Shown here: in pieces, positions 6,528 through 16,776 of the stretch
Layout of the letters: every line of letters starts with the position of its first letter
Numbering within the stretch: position 1 is the stretch's first letter
NCBI GenBank assembly: GCA_023485445.1
Contig: JAMCZT010000012.1
Location: 1 to 37,636, forward strand
Direction: 5' to 3'
Origin: Patescibacteria group bacterium
GTDB lineage: Bacteria > Patescibacteriota > Microgenomatia > Woykebacterales > 2-01-FULL-43-14
DNA length: 37,636 nucleotides
Notes under the pieces: generated by a model
The model's database searches: none
What the model was told of the DNA's origin: nothing
The model's input: the letters and a program-made list of their open reading frames with translations, nothing else
Made by a program: the position numbers and the translations under genes

Positions 6528-8216
6528 ATGACTAATTCCCAAGTCGCTGAGTTACTGCGTAGCATTGCCGCCGCTTACGCCATCAAGGGCGGAAACCGAT
6601 TCCAGATCGCGGCTTATGAAACTGCGGCTGACAGCATCGAACACATGAGCGGAAGTCTCCAAGACTTTTGGGCCCAAGGAACACTTGATTCCGTTCCTGG
6701 TGTTGGAAGCCACCTGGCCACGTATCTCGACGAACTTTTCCAGACTGGAAAAGTAAGACATTTTGAAGAAACCGTGAAAGGCATTCCTGAGGCGACCTTT
6801 GATTTTTTAAAGATTCCAGGCGTTGGGCCAAAAACCGCTTATAAAATCGCGGAAGCCGGAGTGATTAGTATCGCTGATTTAGAAAAACGGATCCAAAGCG
6901 GTTATCTAGAGAAAAAAGGATTTGGTAAAAAGACCTTACAAAATATTTTACGTGGGATAGAAGAATTTCGAAGGAAAAGCGACCGGATTCTTTTGCCCCT
7001 AGCTTGGGAAACGGCAGAAGGGGTGCTGAATTATTTAAGAGCGATGCCTGAAGTGAAACAAGCTGATTCTTTAGGAAGTCTTCGCCGGATGGTGGCTACG
7101 GTAGGTGACGTGGATTTATCTGTCGCCTCGAAAGAGCCGAAAAAAGTAATTGACTTCTTCACCAGATATCCGGAAGCAGCAAGGGTAATCGAAGCGGGTG
7201 ATAAAACTGCTACAATAGCCCTAAAAAGCGGGATTAGAGTGGATCTAATGGTACAACCACCTGAGCATTATGGATCGCTCCTACAGCATTTCACAGGCTC
7301 TAAATCACACAATATCGCCTTACGTACTTACGCCTTAGGAATTGGCTACTCTTTATCGGAATATGGAGTTAAAGAGGAAAAATCCGGAAAGACTATTTCA
7401 TGTCCGACTGAAAACGACCTTTACGATTTGTTAAAAATGCAGACTCCCCCGCCAGAGTTAAGGGAAGGGACTGGGGAAATAGAAGCGGCCTTGAAACTCC
7501 AGCTGCCAAGGATAATTACCACAGGCAAAATCAAAGGAGACTTGCACACCCACACGGTTTGGAGCGACGGACAAAATACCCTTGCAGAAATGGTTGAAGG
7601 AGCGAAATCTTTAGGGTATGAATATTTGGCTATAACCGATCATTCTTACCCAAATCTTGATTTTGAAAAAAGAATCTTTCAAATAGAACAATATAATTAC
7701 TCAAAGAGAGATATTAGAGTAATAATTGGACTCGAAGTAAATATTTCAGCTGATTCTACTCTTCAAATTCCGGATAAAATACTTCAAAAACATGAGTTTA
7801 TAATAGCATCAATCCACACGAGTTTTCGCCAACCTAAAGAGCAAATTACCGCCCGACTGATTTCCGCTATTGAAAACCCCTACGTAGACATGATCGCCCA
7901 TCCGACAGGAAGACTACTTCTCGAAAGAGAAGGTTACGAAGCCGATTGGGAAAAAGTTTTTGAAGCTTGCGTTAAGCATGACAAAATCTTGGAAATAAAT
8001 GCTTTTCCAAATCGGTTGGATTTGCCTGATAACCTAGTCCGATCGGCGGTTGCCGCGGGAGTGAAATTAGCCATTAACACGGATTCACACCATGTATCGC
8101 AACTGTCCTTAATGCCTTACGGGGTTTCTGTCGCCAGGCGAGGATGGGCGGGAGAAAAAGGCATCGTTAACACGTTGCCTTGGAATAAAGTTAAGAGTAT
8201 ACTAAAAATAAATTAA
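6528..8216 (+). CDS. polX: DNA polymerase X with PHP domain
   Basis: 562 aa, close to the usual length of bacterial PolX. Helix-hairpin-helix motifs for DNA binding come first ([15 protein letters not shown] at about 55, [17 protein letters not shown] at about 95). The palm follows with [17 protein letters not shown], giving two catalytic Asp, and a third in RVDLMV. The C-terminal PHP domain has [28 protein letters not shown] and NTDSHH. In this family the PHP part gives 3'-5' exonuclease or repair nuclease activity, and the enzyme fills gaps in base excision repair. ATG follows TTAGGAG. Confidence 0.93.
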   Translation: MTNSQVAELLRSIAAAYAIKGGNRFQIAAYETAADSIEHMSGSLQDFWAQGTLDSVPGVGSHLATYLDELFQTGKVRHFEETVKGIPEATFDFLKIPGVGPKTAYKIAEAGVISIADLEKRIQSGYLEKKGFGKKTLQNILRGIEEFRRKSDRILLPLAWETAEGVLNYLRAMPEVKQADSLGSLRRMVATVGDVDLSVASKEPKKVIDFFTRYPEAARVIEAGDKTATIALKSGIRVDLMVQPPEHYGSLLQHFTGSKSHNIALRTYALGIGYSLSEYGVKEEKSGKTISCPTENDLYDLLKMQTPPPELREGTGEIEAALKLQLPRIITTGKIKGDLHTHTVWSDGQNTLAEMVEGAKSLGYEYLAITDHSYPNLDFEKRIFQIEQYNYSKRDIRVIIGLEVNISADSTLQIPDKILQKHEFIIASIHTSFRQPKEQITARLISAIENPYVDMIAHPTGRLLLEREGYEADWEKVFEACVKHDKILEINAFPNRLDLPDNLVRSAVAAGVKLAINTDSHHVSQLSLMPYGVSVARRGWAGEKGIVNTLPWNKVKSILKIN

Positions 8217-8251
8217 AAATTCAAAAGTCAAAACTTTTTATGGAGGCTAAA

Positions 8252-8803
8252 ATGTATCCAATTTGGATTGTTCTTGGGGTCGTTGTTCTGTTATTCTTGT
8301 TTGTTTGGTTTCTTTACAACAATTTGATCACAGCCAGAATGCGTGTCCAGGAGGCTTGGTCAGGAATAGACGTCCAACTAAAAAGGCGTTCTAGTCTAAT
8401 TCCTAATCTAGTGGAAACCGTTAAAGGTTACGCCTCACACGAGAAGGAAGTGTTTGAAAACGTGACCAAAGCCAGGTCGGCCCTGATGGGCGCTTCGAAC
8501 GCGACAGCGGCAGCCGAAGCGAATAACCAATTAACCGGTGCGTTGAAATCGCTCTTTGCTGTGGCCGAGAACTATCCTGATTTGAAAGCCTCTGAAAATT
8601 TCAGACAGCTTCAAGAAGAGCTTTTCGACACAGAAAGCAAGATTGCCTATGCCAGACAGTTTTATAACTCAAACGTATTGGATTACAACACCAAGATTCA
8701 AGTTTTTCCGAACGTTTTGCTGGCAAACAACCTTGGTTTTAAGCCCGCTGATTTCTTTGCTGCAACTGAAGAGGAAAAGAAGGACATAGAAGTTAAGTTT
8801 TGA
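8252..8803 (+). CDS. lemA: LemA family protein
   Basis: 183 aa. The track starts at 8240, but GGAGG at 8242-8246 lies between that ATG and the one at 8252, so the second is preferred. An N-terminal transmembrane helix ([18 protein letters not shown]) leads into the LemA four-helix coiled coil: [19 protein letters not shown], the family core [13 protein letters not shown], and [12 protein letters not shown] near the end. LemA proteins are membrane-anchored, coiled-coil proteins of unclear role that are often next to HtpX, as here. Confidence 0.92.
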   Translation: MYPIWIVLGVVVLLFLFVWFLYNNLITARMRVQEAWSGIDVQLKRRSSLIPNLVETVKGYASHEKEVFENVTKARSALMGASNATAAAEANNQLTGALKSLFAVAENYPDLKASENFRQLQEELFDTESKIAYARQFYNSNVLDYNTKIQVFPNVLLANNLGFKPADFFAATEEEKKDIEVKF

Positions 8804-8858
8804 TTCGTATTAAAGAGCTTTAAAAAGTAATGTTAGTTAGGATAAAAAATGCGACCAA

Positions 8859-8890
8859 CTAATTCAAAAGGCAGTTAAAGTTTTGAATTA
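8859..8890. promoter_or_regulatory. Inverted repeat between lemA and htpX
   Basis: AATTCAAAA and TTTTGAATT, 9 bases each, perfect, 11 bases apart. No T tract follows, so an operator or mRNA hairpin in the htpX leader is more likely than a terminator. Confidence 0.35.
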
Positions 8891-8917
8891 GGCGGGCTTT
8901 GTATTTTTGAATTTTTT

Positions 8918-9829
8918 ATGTCTGTACCAACGATTTATAACCAAATCAGTGCCAACCGGAATAAAAGCTGGTTGATCATGTTTTTATTCACCGCCTTTAT
9001 TTTGATGGTAGGCTATGTTTTTGCTCTGGCTTTAGGTTACCAAGGGCCGGGGGCACTGGGAATAGTGGGTTTTGCTCTGGTTTTCGCGGGGCTGATGAAT
9101 CTAGTTTCCTATTATTTTTCTGACCAGGTGGTTATTGCTTTATCAGGAGCAAAGCAGATCAAGGAAGGAGACGCCCAAGAGCTTTACCATCTTGTTGAGA
9201 ATTTATCAATCGGCGCTGGATTGCCAATGCCGAAGGTTTATATTATTGAGGACGATGCGCCAAACGCTTTTGCTACAGGTCGAGATCCGAAACACGCCGC
9301 TTTAGCCGTGACGACAGGCCTACTAGCTATAATGGATAAACTAGAGTTGGAGGGGGTGGTTGCCCACGAACTTTCCCACATTAAAAATTATGACACTCGG
9401 TTGATGGCAGTGGTGGTGGTCTTGGTTGGTCTAGTGGCAATCTTGGCGGACATATTTCTAAGGATTACTTGGTTTGGCGGGCGCGACCGTGAGGAAAATA
9501 AAGGCAGCGGAATTATTTTCGTGGCGGCGATTATTTTAGCTATTTTAGCTCCGATCGTTGCTCAGTTGATCAAGTTAGCGATTTCCAGACGAAGGGAGTT
9601 TTTGGCTGATGCCTCAGGAGCGCTGCTAACGCGATACCCCGAAGGGCTAGCCAATGCTTTGCTCAAAATTGGTTCTTACAATAAGCCTATGGCAAATGCA
9701 AGCACGGCAACCGCTCATCTTTATATTTCAAACCCCTTTAAAGATAAAAAGGCAGCGTCTTGGTTTGTAAATTTATTTAACACCCATCCCCCCATTGAAG
9801 AACGGGTTGCGGCTTTGAGAGCAATGTAA
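8918..9829 (+). CDS. htpX: Membrane zinc metalloprotease HtpX (M48)
   Basis: 303 aa. Two N-terminal transmembrane helices (about 18-38 and 45-67), the zinc-binding HELSH within GVVAHELSHIKNYDTR (about residue 150), two more helices (about 165-185 and 200-222), and the third zinc ligand in EFLADASG. It fits M48 proteases that degrade misfolded membrane proteins. The pairing with LemA is common in bacteria. No Shine-Dalgarno site stands before the ATG. Confidence 0.93.
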   Translation: MSVPTIYNQISANRNKSWLIMFLFTAFILMVGYVFALALGYQGPGALGIVGFALVFAGLMNLVSYYFSDQVVIALSGAKQIKEGDAQELYHLVENLSIGAGLPMPKVYIIEDDAPNAFATGRDPKHAALAVTTGLLAIMDKLELEGVVAHELSHIKNYDTRLMAVVVVLVGLVAILADIFLRITWFGGRDREENKGSGIIFVAAIILAILAPIVAQLIKLAISRRREFLADASGALLTRYPEGLANALLKIGSYNKPMANASTATAHLYISNPFKDKKAASWFVNLFNTHPPIEERVAALRAM

Positions 9830-9845
9830 ACAAAAGGAGTAAAAA

Positions 9846-10139
9846 TTGGCGATTCAGAAAACACAAGTGCAGCATGTGGCCGAGTTGGCTCAACTGAAGT
9901 TAACCTCGTCAGAGTTGGAAAAATATACGAAACAGTTGTCTGAAATTATTGACTATGACATGGGTTTATTAAATAAGATCGAAACGGACGGGATCGAGCC
10001 AACCGCCCAGGTGACGGGTTTGGAAGACGTGACGCAAAACGACAATCCGAGGCCTTCTTTGGATCAAAAAGAAGCTTTGAAGAATGTTCCTGAAACGGAA
10101 GAGGGGTACTTTAAGACAGGGGTTATCTTGGAACAATAA
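9846..10139 (+). CDS. gatC: Asp/Glu-tRNA amidotransferase subunit C
   Basis: 97 aa from TTG at 9846 with AAAGGAG six bases upstream. The family signature is clear: [18 protein letters not shown] near the N-terminus and [20 protein letters not shown] near the C-terminus. GatC stabilises the GatA-GatB interface of the amidotransferase that turns misacylated Glu-tRNA(Gln) and Asp-tRNA(Asn) into Gln- and Asn-tRNA. It is first of gatC-gatA-unknown-gatB. Confidence 0.92.
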   Translation: MAIQKTQVQHVAELAQLKLTSSELEKYTKQLSEIIDYDMGLLNKIETDGIEPTAQVTGLEDVTQNDNPRPSLDQKEALKNVPETEEGYFKTGVILEQ

Positions 10140-10146
10140 GATATTT

Positions 10147-11565
10147 ATGAAAGGCAAGCTTATAGAATTGACGATAAAAGAGGCGCACAAGTTAATTAAA
10201 GATAGAGAGATTTCTGCAGTCGAGTTAACCGAAGGGTTTTTGGCACGAATTAGAGACGTTGACGCGAAGATAAAGGCTTATTTAACCGTCACACCAGAGT
10301 TGGCTTTAGCACAAGCCAAGGCGGTGGATGATTTCGTGGCTAAGAAACAAGAAATTGGCCTTTTGGCGGGTATTCCAGGGACGATCAAAGATGTTTTGAT
10401 GACCAAAGGCATTCAAACAACAGCAGCTTCAAAGATTTTAGAAAACTTTAATCCGCCATATAGTGCCACTACCGTGGATAAACTGCTAGATCAGCGAGCG
10501 GTGTTGCTCGGAAAGACTAACTGTGACGAATTTGCCATGGGGGCTTCAACGGAAAATTCAGCCTATTTTGAAAGCCGCAACCCTTGGGATCTCCAAAGGG
10601 TGCCCGGAGGATCAAGCGGTGGCTCTGCGGCCGCGGTAGCGGCTTCAGAGGCTATGTTTGCTTTAGCCTCTGACACTGGCGGTTCGATTCGCCAGCCAGC
10701 TTCTTTTTGCGGTGTGGTCGGTCTAAAACCTACTTATGGCCGGGTTAGCCGATTTGGCTTGATTGCCATGGCTTCGTCTTTCGACACAGTCGGACCCATT
10801 ACGAGAGACGTGAAAGACGCGGCGATTGTGCTGCAAGAGATCGCTGGTTCTGATGCCAATGATTCCACGTCTCTGAAAAAAGATGTTCCTGATTATTTGA
10901 AAGCTTTGGAAAGGCCAATCAAGAGTTTGAAAGTGGGTATGCCAAAAGAGTATTTTATTAAAGGGATTGACCCGACCGTGGAAAAGGTGGTTCGAGAAGC
11001 AATTAAAAAAATTGAAGGTCTAGGAGCGGAATTGGTTGAGGTTAGCCTTCCTCATACTCAGTACGCCATTCCAACGTATTACATTTTGGTTCCTTCCGAA
11101 GTTTCTTCAAATATGGCTCGATTTGATAGGATACGTTATGGTCTTGGCCGAGATAAGTTTGGGGAGGAAGTTAAACGACGGATAATGCTGGGAACTTACG
11201 CCCTTTCTTCTGGCTACTTTGACGCTTACTATTCAAAAGCCGCGAAAGTTAGAACTTTGATCAAGCAAGACTTTGAAGAGGTTTTTAAGAAAGTTGATAT
11301 TCTAGTTACCCCGACGACTCCTTCAACTGCGTTTAAATTTGGCGAAAATATTAACGATCCTTTGAAGATGTATTTGGCCGATATATTTACCTGTCCAGTA
11401 AATTTAGCCGGCGTTCCAGCTATCAGCATCCCGTGTGGTTTCGCAGATGGTTTGCCAGTCGGGCTGCAGGTTATCGGCCCTCACTTTGATGAAGAGAGGG
11501 TTTTGAACGTGGCTTACCATTACGAGCAGTCTACCGATTGGCATAATCAAAAACCAGAGATTTAA
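10147..11565 (+). CDS. gatA: Asp/Glu-tRNA amidotransferase subunit A
   Basis: 472 aa from ATG at 10147; the track's earlier start lies inside gatC. The amidase-signature Ser-cisSer-Lys triad is present: Lys in GTIKDVL, the cis-Ser in [14 protein letters not shown] and the nucleophile Ser in [11 protein letters not shown]. It hydrolyses glutamine to give ammonia to GatB. Length is normal. The next gene starts four bases after the stop. Confidence 0.96.
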   Translation: MKGKLIELTIKEAHKLIKDREISAVELTEGFLARIRDVDAKIKAYLTVTPELALAQAKAVDDFVAKKQEIGLLAGIPGTIKDVLMTKGIQTTAASKILENFNPPYSATTVDKLLDQRAVLLGKTNCDEFAMGASTENSAYFESRNPWDLQRVPGGSSGGSAAAVAASEAMFALASDTGGSIRQPASFCGVVGLKPTYGRVSRFGLIAMASSFDTVGPITRDVKDAAIVLQEIAGSDANDSTSLKKDVPDYLKALERPIKSLKVGMPKEYFIKGIDPTVEKVVREAIKKIEGLGAELVEVSLPHTQYAIPTYYILVPSEVSSNMARFDRIRYGLGRDKFGEEVKRRIMLGTYALSSGYFDAYYSKAAKVRTLIKQDFEEVFKKVDILVTPTTPSTAFKFGENINDPLKMYLADIFTCPVNLAGVPAISIPCGFADGLPVGLQVIGPHFDEERVLNVAYHYEQSTDWHNQKPEI

Positions 11566-11569
11566 ACAA

Positions 11570-11965
11570 ATGGGGATTTTTAAGTTTTTATTTAAAAGTT
11601 TTTTTCCAGCTGAAGGTCGATTAACGGCTAGTGATGTTAATCAGATTAGGGGTAGCTGGGGTAAGGTTGAGGAGCAGTTGAGCTTCGGGAAACTGAGTAA
11701 TTTGCAGCAAGCCGTGATTTTGGCCGATAAAACAGTGGATTATGCTTTGAGGGCTTTTTATCCCAATACGGTTACAATGGGAGATCGTTTGAAGCTGGCA
11801 AAACAAAAGTTCCAGGGAGATTTAAAGGCTTACGATGACTTATGGTACGCCCATAAAATTAGGAATGAAATAGCTCACAACATCGATTTTTACCTGCCAA
11901 GTTTTGAAGCCAAGAGTGTCGTTGAGAAATTTAGGAATGCCCTAAAGTATTTGGGGGCGATTTGA
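11570..11965 (+). CDS. HEPN-like protein inside gat operon
   Basis: 131 aa, all-helical by appearance. Near the C-terminus is KIRNEIAHN, which matches the Rx4H signature (RNxxxH) of HEPN domains, many of which are RNases. The N-terminal residues FKFLFKSFFP form a short amphipathic or hydrophobic patch. It sits between gatA (four bases) and gatB (its TGA is two bases before the gatB ATG), so it is co-translated with the amidotransferase. No partner nucleotidyltransferase is next to it. Whether it is catalytic is unknown. Confidence 0.6.
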   Translation: MGIFKFLFKSFFPAEGRLTASDVNQIRGSWGKVEEQLSFGKLSNLQQAVILADKTVDYALRAFYPNTVTMGDRLKLAKQKFQGDLKAYDDLWYAHKIRNEIAHNIDFYLPSFEAKSVVEKFRNALKYLGAI

Positions 11966-11967
11966 TT

Positions 11968-13464
11968 ATGAAATACGATGTTATCATCGGACTCGAAGTC
12001 CACGTCCAATTGAAAACAAAATCAAAAATGTTTTGCCGCTGCTCGGCTAGCGTGTGGAAGGCGCAGCCTAATTCCCATACTTGTCCGGTTTGCTTGGGTT
12101 TGCCCGGAGCCTTGCCAGTGGCGAACGAAGAAGCGGTTAGGGAGGCTTTGAAAATAGGTTTAGCGCTAAATTGCCAGTTACTAAACAGAGCCAAATTTGA
12201 TCGCAAGCATTATTTTTATCCAGATTTGTCGAAGGGTTACCAAATTTCCCAGTACGATCTGCCTTTTTGTGTTAATGGGTGGTTGGAGGTAGATGGCAGC
12301 CGAATCGGGGTTACTCGCTCCCACTTGGAAGAAGATACCGGAAAACTAGTGCATGATGACAAGAACAGCTTAATCGACTTTAACCGAAGCGGAATTCCTC
12401 TCATGGAAGTTGTTTCCGAACCAGATATCCGGTCTCCGCAAGAAGCCAGGCTTTATGCACAAAAAATCCAGCAAATCGTCCGCTACTTAGGGGTTTCAGA
12501 TGCGGATATGGAAAGAGGTAGCTTGCGAGTTGACGCGAATGTTTCTCTTCAAAAGCCAGGGAAATGGAAAGTCGAAGATGGGAAAGTTTTGGGAGTTGTG
12601 AACAATGAGCTCAACCCTAAGGTAGAAATAAAGAACATGAATTCTTTTCGATCGATAGAGCGGGCTCTGACTTACGAGATCGAAAGGCAGTTACAACTTT
12701 TTGAAAAAGAGGAAAAGCTTAGCCAGGAAACGAGAGGTTGGGTTGAGGCAAAAGGAATAACGGTAAAGCAGAGGTCGAAAGAGTTTGCCCCGGATTATCG
12801 GTATTTTCCGGAGCCTGACTTACCGCCTTTTGTTTTTAAGAATTCTTACTTTGAAGTAATAAAAAAGGAAATTCCCGAGCTGCCTGACCAAAAAATAAAC
12901 CGTTTTTACCATGATTACGCTTTGGAGATCAAAGAAGCGGAGATTGTGACGGCGACAAAAGAACTTGCGGATTGGTTTGAAGGAGCGGTTAAAGCTTACG
13001 CTCAAACCGAAAAAGAAGGTACCACTTACGACCATATTGACTCTTGGAAAGTGAAGTTGATTTATAATTGGGTTTCTGGAGAATTATTGCGACGGATTAA
13101 TGAGCTTCAAGTGCCTCTTGGCGAAGTAAAAGTAACTCCCGCCCAGCTTGCCGAATTGTTGTATTTGATCGACAAAGGGGAAATTTCCAGCACAATAGCT
13201 AAGGAAGTGTTCGCGGAAATGTTTAAAACAGGCCTTGACGCGAAAAAAATAGTCGAAGAAAAAGGCTTGAAACAAGTTTCAGATGAAATCCAGCTCCGAG
13301 AGGCAGTTCGTGAAGTAATTAACCTGAATCCAAAGCCGGTCGCCGATATTGCGGTCGGAAAAAAAGAAGCCAAAGGGTTCTTAATCGGCCAAATAATGAA
13401 AATGACTTCCGGCCGGGCTAATCCAGGCTTGGTGAATAAAATACTAGAGGAAGAGTTAGGTTAA
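11968..13464 (+). CDS. gatB: Asp/Glu-tRNA amidotransferase subunit B
   Basis: 498 aa. The track's TTG at 11962 is replaced by ATG at 11968, giving the canonical start MKYDVIIGLEVHVQL. Zinc-binding cysteines of the cradle domain (CRCS, then CPVCLGLPG), the LEEDTGK and DFNRSGIPLMEVVSEPD motifs, and the helical plus YqeY-like tail (GKKEAKGFLIGQIMK) are all present. The kinase activity of GatB phosphorylates the tRNA-bound acid before amidation. Confidence 0.96.
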   Translation: MKYDVIIGLEVHVQLKTKSKMFCRCSASVWKAQPNSHTCPVCLGLPGALPVANEEAVREALKIGLALNCQLLNRAKFDRKHYFYPDLSKGYQISQYDLPFCVNGWLEVDGSRIGVTRSHLEEDTGKLVHDDKNSLIDFNRSGIPLMEVVSEPDIRSPQEARLYAQKIQQIVRYLGVSDADMERGSLRVDANVSLQKPGKWKVEDGKVLGVVNNELNPKVEIKNMNSFRSIERALTYEIERQLQLFEKEEKLSQETRGWVEAKGITVKQRSKEFAPDYRYFPEPDLPPFVFKNSYFEVIKKEIPELPDQKINRFYHDYALEIKEAEIVTATKELADWFEGAVKAYAQTEKEGTTYDHIDSWKVKLIYNWVSGELLRRINELQVPLGEVKVTPAQLAELLYLIDKGEISSTIAKEVFAEMFKTGLDAKKIVEEKGLKQVSDEIQLREAVREVINLNPKPVADIAVGKKEAKGFLIGQIMKMTSGRANPGLVNKILEEELG

Positions 13465-13479
13465 GTTTAAGCGAATGTT

Positions 13480-15273
13480 ATGGCTACCCTAGAAGATATA
13501 AAATATGAATTTATCACGACTCAAGAGGCTTTAGAAAAGATTGTTCCAGGTTTAGAAAAAGCTCCAACGGTTTCTGTTGACACCGAAGGAAATAGTCTTG
13601 ATCCGTACCAATCAAAGCTTTTATTACTCCAACTTTCAACTCCTGAAGAAAATTACGTCATTGATTGCACTAAAGTAAATCTATCTCCGGTAAAGGCGGT
13701 TCTTGAAGCAGAAAAGCCTTTAAAAATTCTCCAGAACGCAAAGTATGATTATTCTGTCTTAAAAGTCCAGGCGGGGATAATCTTAGGGGCGATTTACGAT
13801 ACCATGATCGCCGAACGTTTGATCACTTGCGGTTTGAGTCGCGAGATTTCCTTGAGGACAATAGCTGATAAATATCTAGGTGTGAAATTGGAAAAAGTCA
13901 CCCGGGAAAGTTTTACCGATCCAAAAAATCCTGCCTTGAGGGGAAAATTTACTAAAGAGCAGTTAGATTACGCGGCTCGCGACTCTCATATTTTATTGGA
14001 TATTTTTAAAAAACAGTTCAAGCAATTGCAGGAACAGGGGCTAATAGAGACAGCTAAACTGGAATTTAAAGTGATTTCAGTGGTGGCGGAGATGGAATTG
14101 AAAGGTTCTTTGATCGACACCAAAAAGTGGCGGGCGCATATTGAAGAACTAGAAGAAAAAAGGAACGCCATTAACCAGGAAATCCAAAACGATCTTCGGC
14201 CGCTAGCCGCTTTTACCCAAGTCGATTTATTCGGAAATGAAATGGATGCCATTAACCTCGATAGCCCCTTGCAGTTACTGGACGCTTTTAAGAAATTAGG
14301 GGTGGAACTTCCAAATACATCTGAAGCCACTTTGCAGAAATGCGAACACCCTTTGGCCAAAAAATTGCTGGAGTATCGGGGCTACGAAAAAATGATCACG
14401 TCCTTTGGGGAAACGATTTTGCAAAAGATTAACCCCATTACCGGTAGGCTTCATCCAGATTTCATTCAGCTTGGCGCAGACACGGGACGCTTTGCCTGCA
14501 ATAACCCAAACCTGCAGCAGATTCCGGCTGAATCTGGTTTTCGCAGCTGCTTTGTGGCGAGCCCTGGTTATAAGTTAGTTACGGCCGATTATTCTCAAAT
14601 CGAGCTGAGAATCATGGCCGAAGTAAGCGAAGATCCTGTTTTTTTGGAAGCTTTTTTATCTGACCAGGATTTGCACACTTTGACGGCCAGCCAGATGTTT
14701 CGGATTCCCATCGAGCAAGTGGATAAAGCTAAGAGGTTCCAGGCAAAATCGATTAATTTTGGTTTGATGTATGGTCGTGGGCCGGCTTCTTTAGCTGTTC
14801 AAATTGGTGTGACGGTAGATGAAGCCAGAGAACTTCTCGATGTTTATTTTAAAACTTATCGAAAAGTAAAGCAGTGGTTGGATAATATCGGTCGATCTGC
14901 GGTGAAGAATTGCTACGTCCGGACATTGGGTGGAAGGAGGAGGTCTTTTATTTTACCGGACCGCGATCACCCTGATTATTTAAAATTAATCGGTGGAATT
15001 GAACGGCAAGGGAAAAATACGCCTATTCAAGGGACTTCCGCCGATATTACCAAATACGCCTTAATTTTTATTTATGGAGAATTTTCAAAGAAGAATTTGG
15101 ATGCTCATCTGATCCATACGGTTCATGACGAAATTGTTTCTGAAGCCAGGGAGGATATTGCCGAGGAAGTAGCCAAAATTGTTGAAGAGCAGATGATCAG
15201 GGCTGGAGCGCTTCTTTTGAAAAAATGCCCCGTTAAAGTCGAAGTAAAGGTTTCCAACTATTGGGAAAAGTAG
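13480..15273 (+). CDS. polA: DNA polymerase I lacking 5' nuclease domain
   Basis: 597 aa, against about 900 for full-length family A enzymes. The N-terminal third is an intact 3'-5' exonuclease: Exo I DTE (34-36), Exo II NAKYDYS, Exo III YAARDS. The polymerase follows with motif A ADYSQIELR, motif B KSINFGLMYG (Phe at the position that excludes ribose/dideoxy selection) and motif C HTVHDEIV. The 5'-flap nuclease is absent from the N-terminus, so another enzyme or RNase HII must remove primers. It follows gatB by 15 bases. Confidence 0.95.
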   Translation: MATLEDIKYEFITTQEALEKIVPGLEKAPTVSVDTEGNSLDPYQSKLLLLQLSTPEENYVIDCTKVNLSPVKAVLEAEKPLKILQNAKYDYSVLKVQAGIILGAIYDTMIAERLITCGLSREISLRTIADKYLGVKLEKVTRESFTDPKNPALRGKFTKEQLDYAARDSHILLDIFKKQFKQLQEQGLIETAKLEFKVISVVAEMELKGSLIDTKKWRAHIEELEEKRNAINQEIQNDLRPLAAFTQVDLFGNEMDAINLDSPLQLLDAFKKLGVELPNTSEATLQKCEHPLAKKLLEYRGYEKMITSFGETILQKINPITGRLHPDFIQLGADTGRFACNNPNLQQIPAESGFRSCFVASPGYKLVTADYSQIELRIMAEVSEDPVFLEAFLSDQDLHTLTASQMFRIPIEQVDKAKRFQAKSINFGLMYGRGPASLAVQIGVTVDEARELLDVYFKTYRKVKQWLDNIGRSAVKNCYVRTLGGRRRSFILPDRDHPDYLKLIGGIERQGKNTPIQGTSADITKYALIFIYGEFSKKNLDAHLIHTVHDEIVSEAREDIAEEVAKIVEEQMIRAGALLLKKCPVKVEVKVSNYWEK

Positions 15274-15312
15274 GCGCGTTCAAAGTTTCCAAAAACGCGC
15301 CGTAAGTTTTTA
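15273..15312. terminator. Hairpin between convergent polA and 15324 gene
   Basis: GGCGCGTT (15273-15280) pairs with AACGCGCC (15294-15301), followed by a T-rich stretch on the plus strand. It serves convergent genes. Confidence 0.7.
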
Positions 15313-15323
15313 TTCATCAAACT

Positions 15324-15770
15324 TTATTTCCGTAGCTTTGCCTCAAAGTTTTCTAGCATCTTTTTGCTTCTTTCGTCTAACAAAGAATAGTTATCTTCAT
15401 AACGAGATACTATTCTTGAGACTTTTTTGGTAAGTTCTGGCGACCCTTGTTGAAACGTTTGGGTTGCATTTAAGGCATAAGTCATTAGGAAGATGACATC
15501 TTGGTTAGATTTGGGTTGCCGGAAAAATTGGGTTGAATGGGTGGACTCTAAGTAGTTCGCCCAGAAGTCTAGCTCCTTATTTACCCATTGGCTCATATCT
15601 CTCTCGTATCTTCCGGCATGGATGGCTTGCCACTGTCGGCTATCCTCAACGTACTGCCTTAGCTGGTGCTGATTAAACGCCAGCTCTTCGTTGACCTGCA
15701 CGTAATTATAAGCAAGCACGACAAACAAAATGTTGACTATGATAGCTTCCCAGATTACAAGGTGTTTCAC
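15324..15770 (-). CDS. Membrane-anchored helical protein, unknown
   Basis: 148 aa from GTG at 15770 after AAAGGAGAGAGG. A signal-anchor (WEAIIVNILFVVLAYNYV, about 7-24) is followed by an exported, mostly helical domain with many aromatic and Gln residues and a basic C-terminal coiled-coil-like end (LDERSKKMLENFEAKLRK). No family recognised. Confidence 0.6.
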   Translation of the reverse strand: MKHLVIWEAIIVNILFVVLAYNYVQVNEELAFNQHQLRQYVEDSRQWQAIHAGRYERDMSQWVNKELDFWANYLESTHSTQFFRQPKSNQDVIFLMTYALNATQTFQQGSPELTKKVSRIVSRYEDNYSLLDERSKKMLENFEAKLRK

Positions 15771-15836
15771 TTTCCTCTCTCCTTTGGAAATTTAATTTTC
15801 TTTTTTATATCATGAGCTTCGTTGCTTGTCAAACTT

Positions 15837-15864
15837 TTGACAGCTCTAGTTTAGGTGCTATATT
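15837..15864 (+). promoter_or_regulatory. Strong sigma70-type promoter for 49-aa gene
   Basis: TTGACA (15837-15842), 16-base spacer, TATATT (15859-15864). Confidence 0.75.
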
Positions 15865-15895
15865 TTCCTTAACATTCAAAAAAGGAGAGGAAGAA

Positions 15896-16045
15896 ATGCC
15901 AAGTTTTCTGATAGTGAACCAGGGGAGACACATTATCGAATGTTATATAAATCCAACTGATGACATTTTAAGCGATGCGAACGCGCATGTTCGCAAGTCG
16001 AAGGGGAAGGAGAATCTCGACGAGAGGTTCTTATCCTTATTTTGA
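15896..16045 (+). CDS. Small 49-residue protein
   Basis: The track starts at 15812, but that ATG lies upstream of a clear promoter. The ATG at 15896 follows AAAAAAGGAGAGG and gives MPSFLIVNQGRHIIECYIN..., with a short beta-like start and a basic, polar end. It has its own promoter and is followed by a second promoter that drives the LysM gene. Unknown function. Confidence 0.55.
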   Translation: MPSFLIVNQGRHIIECYINPTDDILSDANAHVRKSKGKENLDERFLSLF

Positions 16046-16049
16046 GGGC

Positions 16050-16078
16050 TTGACAGGTACTTTTGTTCGAATTATAGT
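16050..16078 (+). promoter_or_regulatory. Strong promoter for LysM gene at 16114
   Basis: TTGACA (16050-16055), 17-base spacer, TATAGT (16073-16078). Downstream, GCCC-CTTAGGA-GGGC followed by seven T overlaps the Shine-Dalgarno AGGAGG, so a small hairpin could mask the ribosome site. Confidence 0.75.
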
Positions 16079-16113
16079 TAATATACTAACTGCCCCTTAG
16101 GAGGGCTTTTTTT

Positions 16114-16749
16114 ATGAAAAAAGAAAAAAAACAAAAGTCGATAGGTACAAACTTACCCCTTTATTTTTCCCAGTTAAATCTCTCCAACCAACAAAATTTA
16201 ATTACCGCAGGAATTTCTTTGGTGCTAGTGTTTGTTTTAGGTTTTTCGATTTTTAATTACTTTTCTTCAGTCAATAAAGAAGCTAAACAAAACGTGGGAG
16301 AAAATTCAACACAGTCTTCAGAGACGGTTAAAGGTGAAAACAAGGCGGCGAAAGATACTACTTCCAAGCCAGAAACATACACGGTTAAAGAAGGGGATAC
16401 CCTTTGGAATATCGCGGAAAATGTTTATAAAGATGGTTTCCGTTGGACGGAAATCAGCCAAGCCAATGGTTTGACGGACCCAAACACGATTCATGTTGGA
16501 AATGTTTTGACTATTCCTCAGGGACAAGTTTCCGGAACTTCAACGGTGGCCGAAGGTGTTCCAACTTCTAGCGCCGGAACTGGTGGTGGATCATATATTG
16601 CTCGAGAAGGTGACAGTGTTTGGAGCATTGCCGAGCATTATTATGGCAGCGGTTTTGAATGGTATCGAATTGATCAAGTGAATAAGTTTGACAAGCTTCC
16701 AAACGGCCGTCCATTAATCAGGCCAGGTCAAAGAATCACCATCCCCTAA
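16114..16749 (+). CDS. Membrane-anchored double-LysM protein
   Basis: 211 aa: Lys-rich cytoplasmic start, transmembrane helix at about 30-50, Ser/Thr/Lys linker, LysM 1 at about 87-135 (YTVKEGDTLWNIAENVYKDG) and LysM 2 at about 160-211 (YIAREGDSVWSIAEHYYGSG). The same layout as the protein at 4359 makes them paralogues. Likely a non-enzymatic peptidoglycan tether. It is next to a CAP-domain protein, giving a small envelope cluster. Confidence 0.85.
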   Translation: MKKEKKQKSIGTNLPLYFSQLNLSNQQNLITAGISLVLVFVLGFSIFNYFSSVNKEAKQNVGENSTQSSETVKGENKAAKDTTSKPETYTVKEGDTLWNIAENVYKDGFRWTEISQANGLTDPNTIHVGNVLTIPQGQVSGTSTVAEGVPTSSAGTGGGSYIAREGDSVWSIAEHYYGSGFEWYRIDQVNKFDKLPNGRPLIRPGQRITIP

Positions 16750-16776
16750 TTTCTTGCTTGAAAATTTTTTTATTGT

